A stretch of DNA of 64,000 bases from an uncultured Chryseobacterium sp. (GTDB lineage: Bacteria; Bacteroidota; Bacteroidia; Flavobacteriales; Weeksellaceae): positions 248,001-312,000 of the forward strand of contig CAJYGB010000006.1 of assembly GCA_913774355.1 (NCBI GenBank), read 5' to 3'. Within the stretch, counting starts at the first letter, position 1. Each line of letters begins with the position of its first letter. Under the pieces are notes generated by a model. It ran no database searches. It saw nothing but the letters and a program-made list of their open reading frames with translations, and was not told the origin of the DNA. Position numbers and translations under genes: made by a program. Shown here piece by piece: positions 32,750-42,098 of this stretch.

Positions 32750-35608
32750 TTAGAAATTAAAGTTAAATCCGACGGTATATGTTCTTGGTCTCGGATAGAA
32801 ATTATTATCAATCCCTGTGAAGTTTTCAGGATCCTGTCCTGTATAATTGGTCCAAGTATATACATTATTTACGGAAGCATATACCCTTACGTTCGTACTT
32901 TTAAATACATTTTTGAATACATATCCCAGTGTAACGTTATCCAGCTTTAAAAAAGTAGCATCTTCCAGGAAATAATCCGAAAGGTAAAGATTATCTGAAA
33001 TCGTGAATGGTGAATCTGCTGTAGAAGCCAATGTATTATTTAAATTCAAAGAATTTGAAGGGATGGTATAACTTTTTAACCCCTGTGCAATTTTTCTTGT
33101 GTTGTAAATAAGACCTCCGATCTGTCCGCGGAATGCAGCATTAAGATCCCAGTTTTTATAAGTAAATGTTGTACTGAATCCATACGTCCATCTTGGCCTG
33201 ATCGCTTTGAAATACCTGTCATTTTCATTGATGATACCGTCGTTATTACGATCTACATATACGTTATCAAGTGGTTTTCCATTAGCATCATAAACCTGTT
33301 GCAGCACCCATGCAGAATAAGGCTGACCACCCACCGTATTGGTAGCCAGTTTTACCCCTGTTCCTACCGGCAAGGTGCTATCCAAAACCTGAATGTTTTT
33401 AACATCTCCCAAGTCTAGAATTTTGGAATCATTATATCCGAAGTTTCCAGATACAGACCAATTAGTTTTCTCCGTTTTTATAGGAATAACCGTTAAATTA
33501 AGCTCAACCCCTTTATTTTCCAGAGAACCGATATTTTTTGTAAACTCATTTGTGAGACCCTGCCCCGGCGGCAAAGTAACTTTTGCCAGAAGATCAGTGG
33601 TTTTTCTTTGATAAATATCAACACTACCTGATAGTCGTTCCTGTCTGAAAAACGAAAAATCAATACCTCCGTTCCATGTTTCTGTAGTTTCCCATGACAG
33701 ACCCGGGTTAAATGGTAATGCACTATACGTACCCACTCCTGGAAAATACTGTGAATTTGATCCTCCGATCGAAAAATAGGCACTGGAAGGATAGTATCCC
33801 GCAATTCCGATAATATCAGCATTACCTGTTCTTCCCCATCCCAGTCGAAGTTTAAGTTCATTTACATTTGCTGATTCTTTAAAAAAGTCTTTATTTACCT
33901 TCCACGCAAAACCAACTCCCGGAAAATAGCCCCATCGTTTGCTTTTCTGGAACAATGAGGAAGCATCTGCCCTAAAGTTCAGGGTAAATAAATATTTATC
34001 ATAGAAATCAATATTTGCCCTACCCAGAAACGATTGAAGATTAAGTAGGTTATAGTATCTATTGTTAGGGTTTAAAGCGGTTCCTGGATTCGGAACCCTC
34101 AGACCACTGGCATCATCGTACCGGTATTGATCTTTATAACCATCTCTTTTAAAATTTTGATATGAATATCCTCCCTGAATAAGAAAATGGGACAAAAAGC
34201 CTGAATATTTTTTTTCATACACCAGATATGCGTCCATCGTCTGATTTACAATTGTTTGATTTTCGGCATAATCCAATCCAGGACTAAATACATAATCATT
34301 AGGGATCACAGCATTCTGTGGATTCCTGTAGGTTGCAATCGCATTGTTACTGAAAACCGTTTTCAGATCAGATTTAGAAGCTTCCAGTCCCAGGTTTACA
34401 ATAGCTCTTAAATCAGGCAAAAAATGGAATTTGTAATTGATTTCAGCATTTCCTAAAAACTTGGTTACTTTTTGAGGAGATTGACGTTGCAAAAGAATGG
34501 CTAAAGGATTGCTCTGTCCCTGAATAAGATACTGGTTTCCTTTTAATACGACATTCTGGTAATATCCTCCGAAGCGGTCGTAGGGCTGTCCGGTTAAACC
34601 GGCTTCATATGCATAAACCGGCAATGTAGGATTCATATTCAAAGCTCCTCCAATCGCTCCTCCATCGTCGATTGCGTTCAGTTTTGAAAATAAACCTTTT
34701 AAACTGAAATCAATTTTTAGATGATTATCAAAGAATGTAGGCGTAATGTTTAAACCTGCAGAAAACCTTTCGTAATCACTGGTCCTAATCACTCCTTCCG
34801 TCCTGTTGTAGCCTAATGACAGCCGGGTAGGCACCTTATTGAATAAGCTTCCTGAAATACTCAGGTTATTATCTGAAGAAACGGAATTTCTATAGATAAC
34901 TTTCTGCCAATCCGTATTATATATTTTTCCGGGTACCGTTTTATTATTAGGATCTCCTCCAACTCCTAAAAGATAATTGAAATCCGGATAGTTCTGATTT
35001 ATAAAACGAGTAAATTCGCTGGCATCCATAACGTCGATATACCTGCTTACTGTACCTACGGAAACATTGGTATTCAGGTTTACTCTAAGTTTCCCTCCTC
35101 CACGTTTAGTTTTGATGATAATAACCCCGTTAGACCCTCTGTTACCATAAATAGCTGTAGCAGAAGCATCTTTCAAAATTGAAAAAGATTCAATATCATT
35201 TGGATTAATAAGATTTAAAGGATTAGATACTCCCGCAGGATTACTTGTCTCAAGCGGAACCCCATCAATAACGATCAATGGATTATTATTGGCGCTAAAA
35301 GATGATCCGCCTCTGATCCGGATATTGGGAGCAGCATCAGGCGAACCTCCCGAACTTGTAATTCTTACCCCAGGCGCTTTTCCTGCAATCAGCTGATCCG
35401 CAGAAACAATAGCTCCTTTATTAAAGTCTTTTTCAGAAATAGCAGTAATGGCGCCGGTTAAATCAGATTTTTTCTGTTTGCCATAACCTACCAGAACCAC
35501 CTCATCAATTTTTTTCTCCTTGGTTGTAGAGTCCGTTTGTGCGTGGACCATTGCGCTGGCCAGTAGAAAGGCAGGCGCAATTTTTAATACCGTTGTAAAG
35601 TTTTTCAC
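32750..35608 (-). CDS. SusC/RagA-family TonB-dependent outer-membrane transporter
   Basis: The 952-residue protein has a signal peptide (1-23, ending VHAQ), a TonB-box-like DEVVLVGYGKQ (35-45), a plug domain (about 46-165) with IRIRGGSSF and ILKDASATAIYGNRGSNGVI, and a 22-strand barrel ending in the aromatic F-N-F signature. It imports glycans with SusD. The carboxypeptidase-regulatory-like N-terminal domain usual in SusC proteins is absent; only about ten residues separate the signal peptide from the TonB box. This is the first gene of the sus locus, reading away from metG. Confidence 0.95.
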   Translation of the reverse strand: MKNFTTVLKIAPAFLLASAMVHAQTDSTTKEKKIDEVVLVGYGKQKKSDLTGAITAISEKDFNKGAIVSADQLIAGKAPGVRITSSGGSPDAAPNIRIRGGSSFSANNNPLIVIDGVPLETSNPAGVSNPLNLINPNDIESFSILKDASATAIYGNRGSNGVIIIKTKRGGGKLRVNLNTNVSVGTVSRYIDVMDASEFTRFINQNYPDFNYLLGVGGDPNNKTVPGKIYNTDWQKVIYRNSVSSDNNLSISGSLFNKVPTRLSLGYNRTEGVIRTSDYERFSAGLNITPTFFDNHLKIDFSLKGLFSKLNAIDDGGAIGGALNMNPTLPVYAYEAGLTGQPYDRFGGYYQNVVLKGNQYLIQGQSNPLAILLQRQSPQKVTKFLGNAEINYKFHFLPDLRAIVNLGLEASKSDLKTVFSNNAIATYRNPQNAVIPNDYVFSPGLDYAENQTIVNQTMDAYLVYEKKYSGFLSHFLIQGGYSYQNFKRDGYKDQYRYDDASGLRVPNPGTALNPNNRYYNLLNLQSFLGRANIDFYDKYLFTLNFRADASSLFQKSKRWGYFPGVGFAWKVNKDFFKESANVNELKLRLGWGRTGNADIIGIAGYYPSSAYFSIGGSNSQYFPGVGTYSALPFNPGLSWETTETWNGGIDFSFFRQERLSGSVDIYQRKTTDLLAKVTLPPGQGLTNEFTKNIGSLENKGVELNLTVIPIKTEKTNWSVSGNFGYNDSKILDLGDVKNIQVLDSTLPVGTGVKLATNTVGGQPYSAWVLQQVYDANGKPLDNVYVDRNNDGIINENDRYFKAIRPRWTYGFSTTFTYKNWDLNAAFRGQIGGLIYNTRKIAQGLKSYTIPSNSLNLNNTLASTADSPFTISDNLYLSDYFLEDATFLKLDNVTLGYVFKNVFKSTNVRVYASVNNVYTWTNYTGQDPENFTGIDNNFYPRPRTYTVGFNFNF

Positions 35609-35705
35609 AATATTATTTTTATATAGTTTCGTTCAAGTTATTTTTAGCCGGAAGGCCTGATGCAATTTATAAAAAAAATATAATTAACTTAATTTTAATT
35701 AAAAA

Positions 35706-35723
35706 TTACATAAATTTATGTAA
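35706..35723. promoter_or_regulatory. 18-bp palindrome upstream of susC, site 1
   Basis: TTACATAAATTTATGTAA is a perfect palindrome about 100 bases upstream of susC, in a very A+T-rich stretch. It is a possible operator; the cognate regulator is unknown. Confidence 0.4.
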
Positions 35724-35813
35724 ATTAAAAGCATTAATTTATTTATTATTTTATTAATCAGTATGTTATATTAAAATATGCAAAACATAATATTAATATA
35801 ATTTTAACAAAAA

Positions 35814-35831
35814 GTTAAACAAATGTTTAAC
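35814..35831. promoter_or_regulatory. 18-bp inverted repeat upstream of susC, site 2
   Basis: GTTAAACA aa TGTTTAAC is a perfect 8-bp inverted repeat about 206 bases upstream of susC and 112 bases upstream of metG. It could serve either gene. Confidence 0.4.
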
Positions 35832-35910
35832 TAAACATGACCTTTTCATCAATTTGGTTATCGTCAAAAGCCTTAATCTCGTTATCTTCTCTACTTTCGA
35901 TGATTATCCT

Positions 35911-35918
35911 TATCTTTG
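35911..35918 (+). promoter_or_regulatory. -7 box TATCTTTG of metG
   Basis: A perfect TAnnTTTG box, 24 bases before the metG ATG. No exact TTTG is found at the usual -33 spacing. The rest of the 35609-35942 spacer is A+T-rich with two palindromes listed separately. Confidence 0.55.
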
Positions 35919-35942
35919 CGTATCAAAAAAACTTTACTATAA

Positions 35943-37979
35943 ATGTCAAACAGAAAGATGATTACGGCGGCTTTGCCTTATGCAAACGGACCGGTTCATA
36001 TCGGGCATTTGGCGGGTGTTTATATTCCTGCGGATGTATATGCAAGATTTCAGAGAAGATTGGGAAAAGATGTAGCGTTTATCTGCGGTTCGGATGAGCA
36101 CGGAATTCCCATTACCATAAGAGCTAAAAAAGAAGGCGTTACCCCTCAGGATATCGTGGATAAATATCATGATATCATAAAAAAGTCTTTTTCGGATCTT
36201 GGAATTTCGTTTGATGAATATTCCAGAACGACTTCCAAAAACCATTACGAAACCAGCCAAGACTTTTTTAAGGTGCTGTATGAAAAAGGGAAATTTACCG
36301 AAGAAATGTCCGAGCAGTATTTTGACGAGCAGGCCGGAGAATTCCTGGCCGACCGTTACATCGTAGGAACCTGCCCGAACTGCGGCAATGAGAATGCTTA
36401 CGGCGACCAGTGCGAAAAATGCGGTTCTACCCTTTCGCCGTCCGAGCTGATCAACCCAAAATCGATGTTGAGCGGAAACGTTCCCATTTTAAAAGAAACC
36501 AAAAACTGGTACCTGCCATTAAATGAATATGAAGATTTCCTGAACGAATGGATCATCGAAGGCCACAAGGACGACTGGAAGCCCAACGTATACGGACAGG
36601 TAAAATCGTGGCTGAATGACGGATTAAAACCACGTGCCATGACGAGAGACCTGAACTGGGGCGTTCCGGTTCCGTTGCCGGGTGCCGAAGGAAAAGTACT
36701 GTATGTATGGTTTGATGCGCCGATCGGTTATATTTCGTTCACCAAAGAATGGGCGGAGAAAAACGGAAAAGACTGGAAAGATTACTGGCAGAGCGAAGAA
36801 TCCGACCTGGTCCACTTCATCGGAAAAGACAATATCGTATTCCACTGTATTATTTTCCCATCAATGATGAAGGCCCACGGCGATTATGTAATGCCGAAAA
36901 ATGTTCCGGCGTTTGAATTCCTGAACCTCGAAAACGACAAGATTTCAACCTCCAGAAACTGGGCGGTCTGGGCTCACGAGTATGTAGAGGATTTCCCGGG
37001 ACAGCAGGATGTGTTGCGATACGCGCTTCTGTCCTCCGCGCCGGAAACCAAGGACAATAATTTTACATGGAAGGATTTCCAGACGAAGAACAACTCTGAG
37101 CTGGTAGGTATTTTCGGAAACTTTATCAACAGGGTTGCCGTTTTAATTCATAAATATTATGATGGAATTGTACCTCAAGGTGATGTACATGCTCCTGAAC
37201 TGCAGGAAATCAATAAATCCGCTAAAGAAATTGCAGGTTTCCTTGAAAACTATGAATTCAGAAATTCTTTGACGGCTCTGATGAACTTAGCCCGTTTCGG
37301 AAACCAGTATCTTCAAACGGAAGAACCTTGGAAAACCATTAAAGACAGTCCTGAAAAAGCGGCAAACTCTTTATTTGTCGGAGCTCAGATTGCCGTGGCC
37401 CTTGCTCAGCTGTGCGAACCGTTTATGCCGTTCAGTTCAGAGAAACTTCTTAATATGTTCAATGTTCAGAAAGCGGAATGGAGCGATGTGGAAACAAAAT
37501 CGGTTTTAATTGAAACCGGACATCAAATAAATACATCTTCACTTCTGTTCTCTAAAATCGAAGACGATGTCATTGAAGCGCAGATCCAGAAACTTGAAAA
37601 CACAAAACAAAACAATAAAAAAACCAATCCTAACGCGAACCCTATGAAAGACGAGATCACCTTTGATGATTTTACGAAAATCGACCTGAGAACCGCAACT
37701 ATTTTAGAAGCTGAAAAAGTGGAAAAAGCGGATAAATTGTTAAAACTGACCGTTGATACAGGCGTTGATGTAAGAACCGTTGTTTCAGGGATTGCAGAAA
37801 GTTTTACCCCGGAAGAAGTGATCGGAAAGCAGGTGATGATTTTACTGAACCTTGCGCCGAGAAAGATCAGAGGCATCGAATCCCAGGGAATGTTGCTGCT
37901 GACCACCAAACCGGACGGGAAACTGTCTTTCGTAACACCGGATGACAGCAATGTAGAAAACGGAATTGAGATCGGGTAA
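35943..37979 (+). CDS. metG: Methionyl-tRNA synthetase
   Basis: The 678-residue enzyme has the class I HIGH motif (PVHIGHL, 17-23), a zinc knuckle with Cys144, Cys147, Cys157 and Cys160, a KMSKS-equivalent KISTS, an anticodon-binding helical domain, and a C-terminal Trbp111-like tRNA-binding domain from about 569 ([16 protein letters not shown]) that promotes dimerisation. The one-knuckle zinc arrangement and the C-terminal domain are standard for Bacteroidetes MetG. It charges initiator and elongator tRNA-Met. A strong terminator follows. Confidence 0.97.
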   Translation: MSNRKMITAALPYANGPVHIGHLAGVYIPADVYARFQRRLGKDVAFICGSDEHGIPITIRAKKEGVTPQDIVDKYHDIIKKSFSDLGISFDEYSRTTSKNHYETSQDFFKVLYEKGKFTEEMSEQYFDEQAGEFLADRYIVGTCPNCGNENAYGDQCEKCGSTLSPSELINPKSMLSGNVPILKETKNWYLPLNEYEDFLNEWIIEGHKDDWKPNVYGQVKSWLNDGLKPRAMTRDLNWGVPVPLPGAEGKVLYVWFDAPIGYISFTKEWAEKNGKDWKDYWQSEESDLVHFIGKDNIVFHCIIFPSMMKAHGDYVMPKNVPAFEFLNLENDKISTSRNWAVWAHEYVEDFPGQQDVLRYALLSSAPETKDNNFTWKDFQTKNNSELVGIFGNFINRVAVLIHKYYDGIVPQGDVHAPELQEINKSAKEIAGFLENYEFRNSLTALMNLARFGNQYLQTEEPWKTIKDSPEKAANSLFVGAQIAVALAQLCEPFMPFSSEKLLNMFNVQKAEWSDVETKSVLIETGHQINTSSLLFSKIEDDVIEAQIQKLENTKQNNKKTNPNANPMKDEITFDDFTKIDLRTATILEAEKVEKADKLLKLTVDTGVDVRTVVSGIAESFTPEEVIGKQVMILLNLAPRKIRGIESQGMLLLTTKPDGKLSFVTPDDSNVENGIEIG

Positions 37980-38000
37980 TTTTTTAATAATTATATTATA

Positions 38001-38028
38001 AAAATGGGCATAGATTGCCCATTTTTTT
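38001..38028 (+). terminator. Terminator of metG
   Basis: AAAATGGGCA tagat TGCCCATTTT is followed by more T residues. The next gene's ATG begins only 8 bases after it. Confidence 0.88.
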
Positions 38029-38035
38029 ATCTGCC

Positions 38036-38701
38036 ATGGTACAGAAAAAAGTTTTACAGAAGCTTACCGATCCGGAACTCGAGCGGTACTTACGGGAAGA
38101 CAGCCGGTTCACGCCGGAGGCGATTAAGCTGGCCGCTGAAATTCTTGAAGAAAGAGGCCGGATTTTTACAGATGATGAAAAATTCCGTATCCGGGAGCTT
38201 ATCAGGACAAAATATGAAGAGGAAGAGCGTAAAAAACTGGAGCAGGAAGAATTGCATAAAGACCACATTACTGAGGATCCTGAAGCCATCCGGCTGCACT
38301 CCAGAGAACTGATTATGCTTTTCGGCCTTTGCCTGGGGTTTATTTCCGGTGCAATTCTTCTGAGCCTGAATCTCTTTAAGCTGAAAAAGTACAGGGAAGG
38401 TGCCGGCATTATTTTTCTGGGTATTGCGTATTCCATCATCCAGTATTTCGGAATCCAATTAATGTATGAAGCAGGAACCTCCGGAAAAACCACGGTTTTT
38501 AACCGGAGTCCTGAATTGTTGTTTGCCGTTACGGGATTTTTACTGCTTTATTTCCTATGGCTGGAAACCCTAAAAAAGCTGCCTTATCGTAAGAATTCAT
38601 TATTAGTCCCGGTTATTATCGGATTGTTATCCGTTTTTTTCAGTTACATGAATTATTACGGGTACTCCCCATCTTATCTCTTCGTTATTTTGGCCAGATA
38701 A
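38036..38701 (+). CDS. Hypothetical four-helix membrane protein
   Basis: The 221-residue protein has a charged helical N-terminal half (PELERYLREDSRFTPEAIKL, then Glu/Lys/Arg-rich sequence to about residue 88). Four hydrophobic segments follow (LIMLFGLCLGFISGAILL, IIFLGIAYSIIQYFG, LLFAVTGFLLLYFLWL and a last one near 190-215). The ATG at 38036 is chosen; an upstream TTG at 38015 lies inside the metG terminator. The last 28 bases overlap the 3' end of the convergent methyltransferase gene. The role is unknown. Confidence 0.7.
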   Translation: MVQKKVLQKLTDPELERYLREDSRFTPEAIKLAAEILEERGRIFTDDEKFRIRELIRTKYEEEERKKLEQEELHKDHITEDPEAIRLHSRELIMLFGLCLGFISGAILLSLNLFKLKKYREGAGIIFLGIAYSIIQYFGIQLMYEAGTSGKTTVFNRSPELLFAVTGFLLLYFLWLETLKKLPYRKNSLLVPVIIGLLSVFFSYMNYYGYSPSYLFVILAR

Positions 38702-39378
38702 GAATCCTCTTCCTGCAAAACTTTTTCAATCTTAAAGCCGTTATTTTCAGCCGCATTTTTCAGGGTATTGAAATCAAGATACAGCCATTTGATAGGGTCT
38801 TCGGATTCGCCTTTGTAATGGACAATATAATCCAGTTCCCCATAATAGCCTTCCGCCGGAATATAAACTCCGCCGTCTTCGTCGGCATCAAACATATACA
38901 GGATATCGGTGCTGTCGATTAAAATCTGTCCTTTGGGATTCAGTAAACCGTAAAGCTTTTTCAGGTAAATATCGATCACGCGGAGGCTCTGGAAAATTCC
39001 CGTTCCGTTCATTAACAGGAGAATGGTGTCAAATGTTCCTTCCGAAAAGTAAAGCATATTTTCGGCAACCGCTTTCTTAATGCCTCTCAGTTTACAGACT
39101 TCGATGGATTCCGGGGAAATATCCAGTGCCGTGACGTCCAGATTTCTCTCATCCTGGAGATACAATGCATGGGATCCGGCTCCTGCCCCGATGTCCAGGA
39201 CTTTCCCCTGAGCAAGCTTCAAAGCTTTCTGCTCAATCTTGTTCATCCGGCTAAAATCCCGGAACAGGTAGCTTACCGGGAGCTCATCCAGCTCGGAGAT
39301 GGAAGTTTCGGTCTGCAGGTCCTCGGGATTTTCGTTGTGGTAATAATCACGGACGGCCTTGCCCATTAGATCTTTCAT
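38674..39378 (-). CDS. SAM-dependent class I methyltransferase
   Basis: The 234-residue protein has the Rossmann methyltransferase motifs VLDIGAGAGSHALYL (motif I), VTALDISPESIEVC (post I), and FDTILLLMNGTGIF. The substrate is not evident. The start at 39378 is chosen over an upstream in-frame ATG at 39462 because a perfect -7 box TATCTTTG lies at 39396-39403, which places transcription start downstream of the longer start. The 3' end overlaps the convergent membrane-protein gene. Confidence 0.88.
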   Translation of the reverse strand: MKDLMGKAVRDYYHNENPEDLQTETSISELDELPVSYLFRDFSRMNKIEQKALKLAQGKVLDIGAGAGSHALYLQDERNLDVTALDISPESIEVCKLRGIKKAVAENMLYFSEGTFDTILLLMNGTGIFQSLRVIDIYLKKLYGLLNPKGQILIDSTDILYMFDADEDGGVYIPAEGYYGELDYIVHYKGESEDPIKWLYLDFNTLKNAAENNGFKIEKVLQEEDSYLAKITKR

Positions 39379-39395
39379 AGTTTCATTTATTAATG

Positions 39396-39403
39396 CAAAG
39401 ATA
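39396..39403 (-). promoter_or_regulatory. -7 box TATCTTTG of the methyltransferase gene
   Basis: A perfect TAnnTTTG on the minus strand with a TTG 21 bases upstream, 17 bases before the chosen ATG. It decides the start codon of this gene. Confidence 0.6.
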
Positions 39404-39631
39404 CTGTTTCCTCTGTTCAACTTCCAATGCTCTTTTAAAAGTACTTTAAACAAAATTTTCACTAATCATTAACCTGTATTGAAAATGATTTGACAATTCT
39501 GCCATAAGACCCAACATCCTGACTTTCAGGCATCTTTTTGTGGTCTTTATCAAGCCTTCTGAAGAAATTAAAGATCTCAAAGTTCTTTATGTAACCCATT
39601 TCCATTTTTTTCCACCTGAACGCTTGTCCTT

Positions 39632-39979
39632 CTATATATGCTGGCAAATACGTTCGTGGGAAACCATTTCCATGCATTCCAGCTTGGCCCTTCCAACAAT
39701 TTGTTCCGGACTGTAATACTCAATTAGACAGCACAAAACATAATCCTGCATCTGCTGGCTGAATCGGGTATTCTTCTTTTTGGTCTTGTGTCTGAGCACT
39801 GTTTTACGATAGGCAAGATTTGCCTTGTAAAGGCCACTTCTCCCATCTGAGTTCCTTTTGAGTTCCCGGCTCACAAATGATTTGTCTTTACCGATATATT
39901 CTGAAATTTCAGAAATACCCTTTCCCAGATTTCGGTAAGCTTCTATTTTGTATCTTTGTTCCAGTGTTAAATGAGTCAT
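39632..39979 (-). pseudogene. Truncated IS30-family transposase
   Basis: About 115 residues match the N-terminal part of IS30 transposases: THLTLEQRYKIEAYRN, the helix-turn-helix GISEISEYIGKDKSFVSREL with KRN, and YYSPEQIVGR followed by VSHERICQHI. The frame ends there, and the DDE catalytic domain (normally about 200 further residues) is missing. The next 170 bases (39462-39631) hold an open frame with no IS30 similarity that I can see. The remnant lies at the left edge of the A+T-rich peptide island. Confidence 0.8.
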
Positions 39980-40027
39980 CGTAAATGTAGTGTGGTTACC
40001 GCAAAATAAGACGATTTTTTTCATCAG

Positions 40028-40070
40028 CCTCGGGAAATCTTTGATCATTGAAATCGAAGGCTTCCCGAGG
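40028..40070. repeat. Inverted repeat CCTCGGGAA / TTCCCGAGG
   Basis: A perfect 9-bp inverted repeat with a 25-base interior is followed on the plus strand by TTTATTTTTT. It could be a remnant of the IS30 end or a terminator. It lies about 50 bases upstream of the truncated transposase start. Confidence 0.6.
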
Positions 40071-40396
40071 TTTATTTTTTACTGTTGCATTTATTACTTG
40101 AATCTAAGTATGGTAACAGATTTGGTTTTAAATTTAATAATGTTATCAAGGATGCTTTTTATGAAACGTTTTTATTAATTGGTTTAGTAACTCATTTATA
40201 CCATAATATCGATTTAAATATTAATAAAAATATTAAGTGATGTTTTTTTCATCTAATTAATTAATATAATTCACTAAAATTTGTAATAAAATCTTTTCCA
40301 GAGCAAAATTTAGCTAATTAAAATACTGACTATCAATTATATTTAATTATTTTAAAAAAAAATCACTACACGTATGAGTTATTTAATTTTTCTTTC

Positions 40397-40404
40397 TATA
40401 TTTG
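40397..40404 (+). promoter_or_regulatory. -7 box TATATTTG upstream of the peptide island
   Basis: A perfect TAnnTTTG box but with no TTTG at the expected -33 spacing. It is 265 bases before the first large gene and 20 bases before a 30-codon frame. Confidence 0.35.
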
Positions 40405-40424
40405 GTAAAATTGAAATTTAGCTT

Positions 40425-40517
40425 ATGAATATTAAGAAAATTTATATTCAAAATAAAAATTTTGTGTTTAGCAGATTATTTTGTAACTCAAATAGTCGAA
40501 ATATTAAGACTAAATAA
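40425..40517 (+). CDS. Possible 30-codon ORF
   Basis: ATG to TAA encodes 30 residues beginning MNIKKIYIQNKNF and ending NIKTK, basic and rich in Asn/Lys/Ile as expected of A+T-rich DNA. It follows the TATATTTG box by 20 bases, but the ribosome site is unremarkable. It may be a real small protein, a leader peptide or chance. Confidence 0.2.
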   Translation: MNIKKIYIQNKNFVFSRLFCNSNSRNIKTK

Positions 40518-40668
40518 TGATTGTGAGATGCAAGCAATTGAGTGTGTTTATCACATTTCTTTAGTGCTAATCAAGTAATCAGAGTTAAGGTGTAAGTTAA
40601 TTTACGTCCTTTTTTTTATAAAAAACTAACTATATGTATTTTACCAATGAAACATAAAACTCTTATTA

Positions 40669-41835
40669 ATGCGGATGAGGAAAATTCTTTTTATTACTTT
40701 TTACTTCGGTGAATTACCTTGGTATTTTAATTATTTTTATAAATCTTGTTTAGATAATAAAGATGTTGATTTTATTTTTTTCGGAGATCAAATTGACTCA
40801 TCTCTTAATGCTGAAAACATCAAAGTTGTAGATTTTAGCATTGAAAAATTTAATCTTTTGGCATCTGAAAAATTGGGATTCAAGATTAATGTAAAGAGGG
40901 GTTATAAAATTTGCGATTTCAGACCTGCTTTTGGGAATATTTTAGAACAATATATTACAGAATATGATTTTTGGGCAATATGCGATATGGATATTGTTTT
41001 TGGTAATATTCGTGGTTTTTTAACCGATGAAGTTTTAAATGAATATGATTTTATTTCTGTTAAGCCTGAATATCCTGCTGGCTATATGTCAGTCTTTAAA
41101 AATACAGACTTAGTTAATTCATTATACAAAAAAAGTCCTCACTATAAATTTATTTTTCAGGAAGAAAGAAATTATATGTTCGATGAATGTGCAGGATGTT
41201 ATAGTAAAGTAATATCAGGAATTAATATATTAGATACAAATAGCGATACGGATTCAATACACCATCTTCTTGAATTAAATAAAGATAAAATAAATTCTAT
41301 TTTTGAGTATTTTTCAATTGAGGGTATGCCAGGTAATATCAAATATGATAATGGAATACTTATCTATAAGAATAAATATGAAGTGTTAATTTATCATCTA
41401 AGTGATTATAAAAAAAATCTTTTATCTGATAAGTCTGCCTGTGATTTTTTTCCTAATAAGTTTTTCATTACTAAATATAGCATTTCTATTAGTTCAACAC
41501 AGGTAGGGATTAATAAAATTAAAGATTTTTTGAAACTGTTAAAATTCAGTTTGTTGAAGTCTTTAGATAGAATATTACTTTTAATTTCTCCTAAAAAACT
41601 TGCTTATTTGAATGAGGGATTTTACAGCCATATGAATCATAGCCTTGAGATCAGAGAATATTCCGGCTTATCAATGTGGAGAGAAGAAGATGACTTTTAT
41701 AACTTGTATCAATCCTATTTATTTCCTGACTTTGCCTATCTAAAACAGATGAAAAAATATGCAAAATTGGGAAAAGATTTTATGGAAATATATGACAAAA
41801 ACGGAAACCCCTTTACATATGAAAGGTTAAATTAA
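40669..41835 (+). CDS. DUF6625-like putative glycosyltransferase
   Basis: The 388-residue protein opens like a GT-A fold enzyme (KILFITFYFGELPWYFNYFY). It has KICDFRPAFGNILEQYI and the DxD-type motif in FWAICDMDIVFGNIRGFL (about residues 104-121), which would bind metal and nucleotide sugar. This pattern matches the DUF6625 family found with polysaccharide and glycan genes. It has no signal peptide and is probably cytoplasmic. It ends 15 bases before the first precursor peptide, which suggests that it acts on that peptide; this is inference. Confidence 0.7.
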   Translation: MRMRKILFITFYFGELPWYFNYFYKSCLDNKDVDFIFFGDQIDSSLNAENIKVVDFSIEKFNLLASEKLGFKINVKRGYKICDFRPAFGNILEQYITEYDFWAICDMDIVFGNIRGFLTDEVLNEYDFISVKPEYPAGYMSVFKNTDLVNSLYKKSPHYKFIFQEERNYMFDECAGCYSKVISGINILDTNSDTDSIHHLLELNKDKINSIFEYFSIEGMPGNIKYDNGILIYKNKYEVLIYHLSDYKKNLLSDKSACDFFPNKFFITKYSISISSTQVGINKIKDFLKLLKFSLLKSLDRILLLISPKKLAYLNEGFYSHMNHSLEIREYSGLSMWREEDDFYNLYQSYLFPDFAYLKQMKKYAKLGKDFMEIYDKNGNPFTYERLN

Positions 41836-41850
41836 ATGCATATATGTATT

Positions 41851-42018
41851 ATGAAAAAGATTAGTTTAAGCACTGTTAAAAACAGTATGCGTAGAGATGA
41901 ATTACGAGCCATCAAAGGTGGAAGCGCCTGTATAAACAGGTGTGTTTCAGCAATTTGTTACTGGTATGGGATGAGTGCAGAATGCGGAACGTCATCACCT
42001 ATGGTTTGTTGTTCGTAA
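41851..42018 (+). CDS. GG-leader Cys-rich precursor peptide 1
   Basis: The 55-residue precursor has a 24-residue leader (MKKISLSTVKNSMRRDEL, then RAIKGG) ending in the double glycine recognised by C39 peptidases. The core of 31 residues, SACINRCVSAICYWYGMSAE then CGTSSPMVCCS, has the cysteine plan C-x3-C-x4-C-x8-C-x7-CC. The ATG at 41851 gives the same MKKISLSTV start as peptide 2. Six cysteines fit up to three disulfides; Ser and Thr in the core are possible sugar sites. It is likely exported by the ABC transporter at 46282. Confidence 0.85.
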   Translation: MKKISLSTVKNSMRRDELRAIKGGSACINRCVSAICYWYGMSAECGTSSPMVCCS

Positions 42019-42098
42019 ACAACTAAATCATTTTAGAATGATTGTCAAGCGGAAACCGAAAAGCTTATAGAGTAGGTATAACAAATAATTCTTTTACT

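Larger units (their letters stand above)
40080..40668. other. A+T-rich leader region of the peptide island
   Basis: This long, very A+T-rich region has no large gene. It holds a perfect -7 box TATATTTG at 40397-40404 and a 30-codon frame at 40425-40517. Transcription of the peptide island could begin here, giving a long leader before 40669. Confidence 0.4.

Noticed and set aside
39462..39631. Separate small gene beyond the truncated IS30 transposase
   Set aside because: The frame is a continuation artefact without a ribosome site or recognisable domain; it starts inside the transposase remnant.
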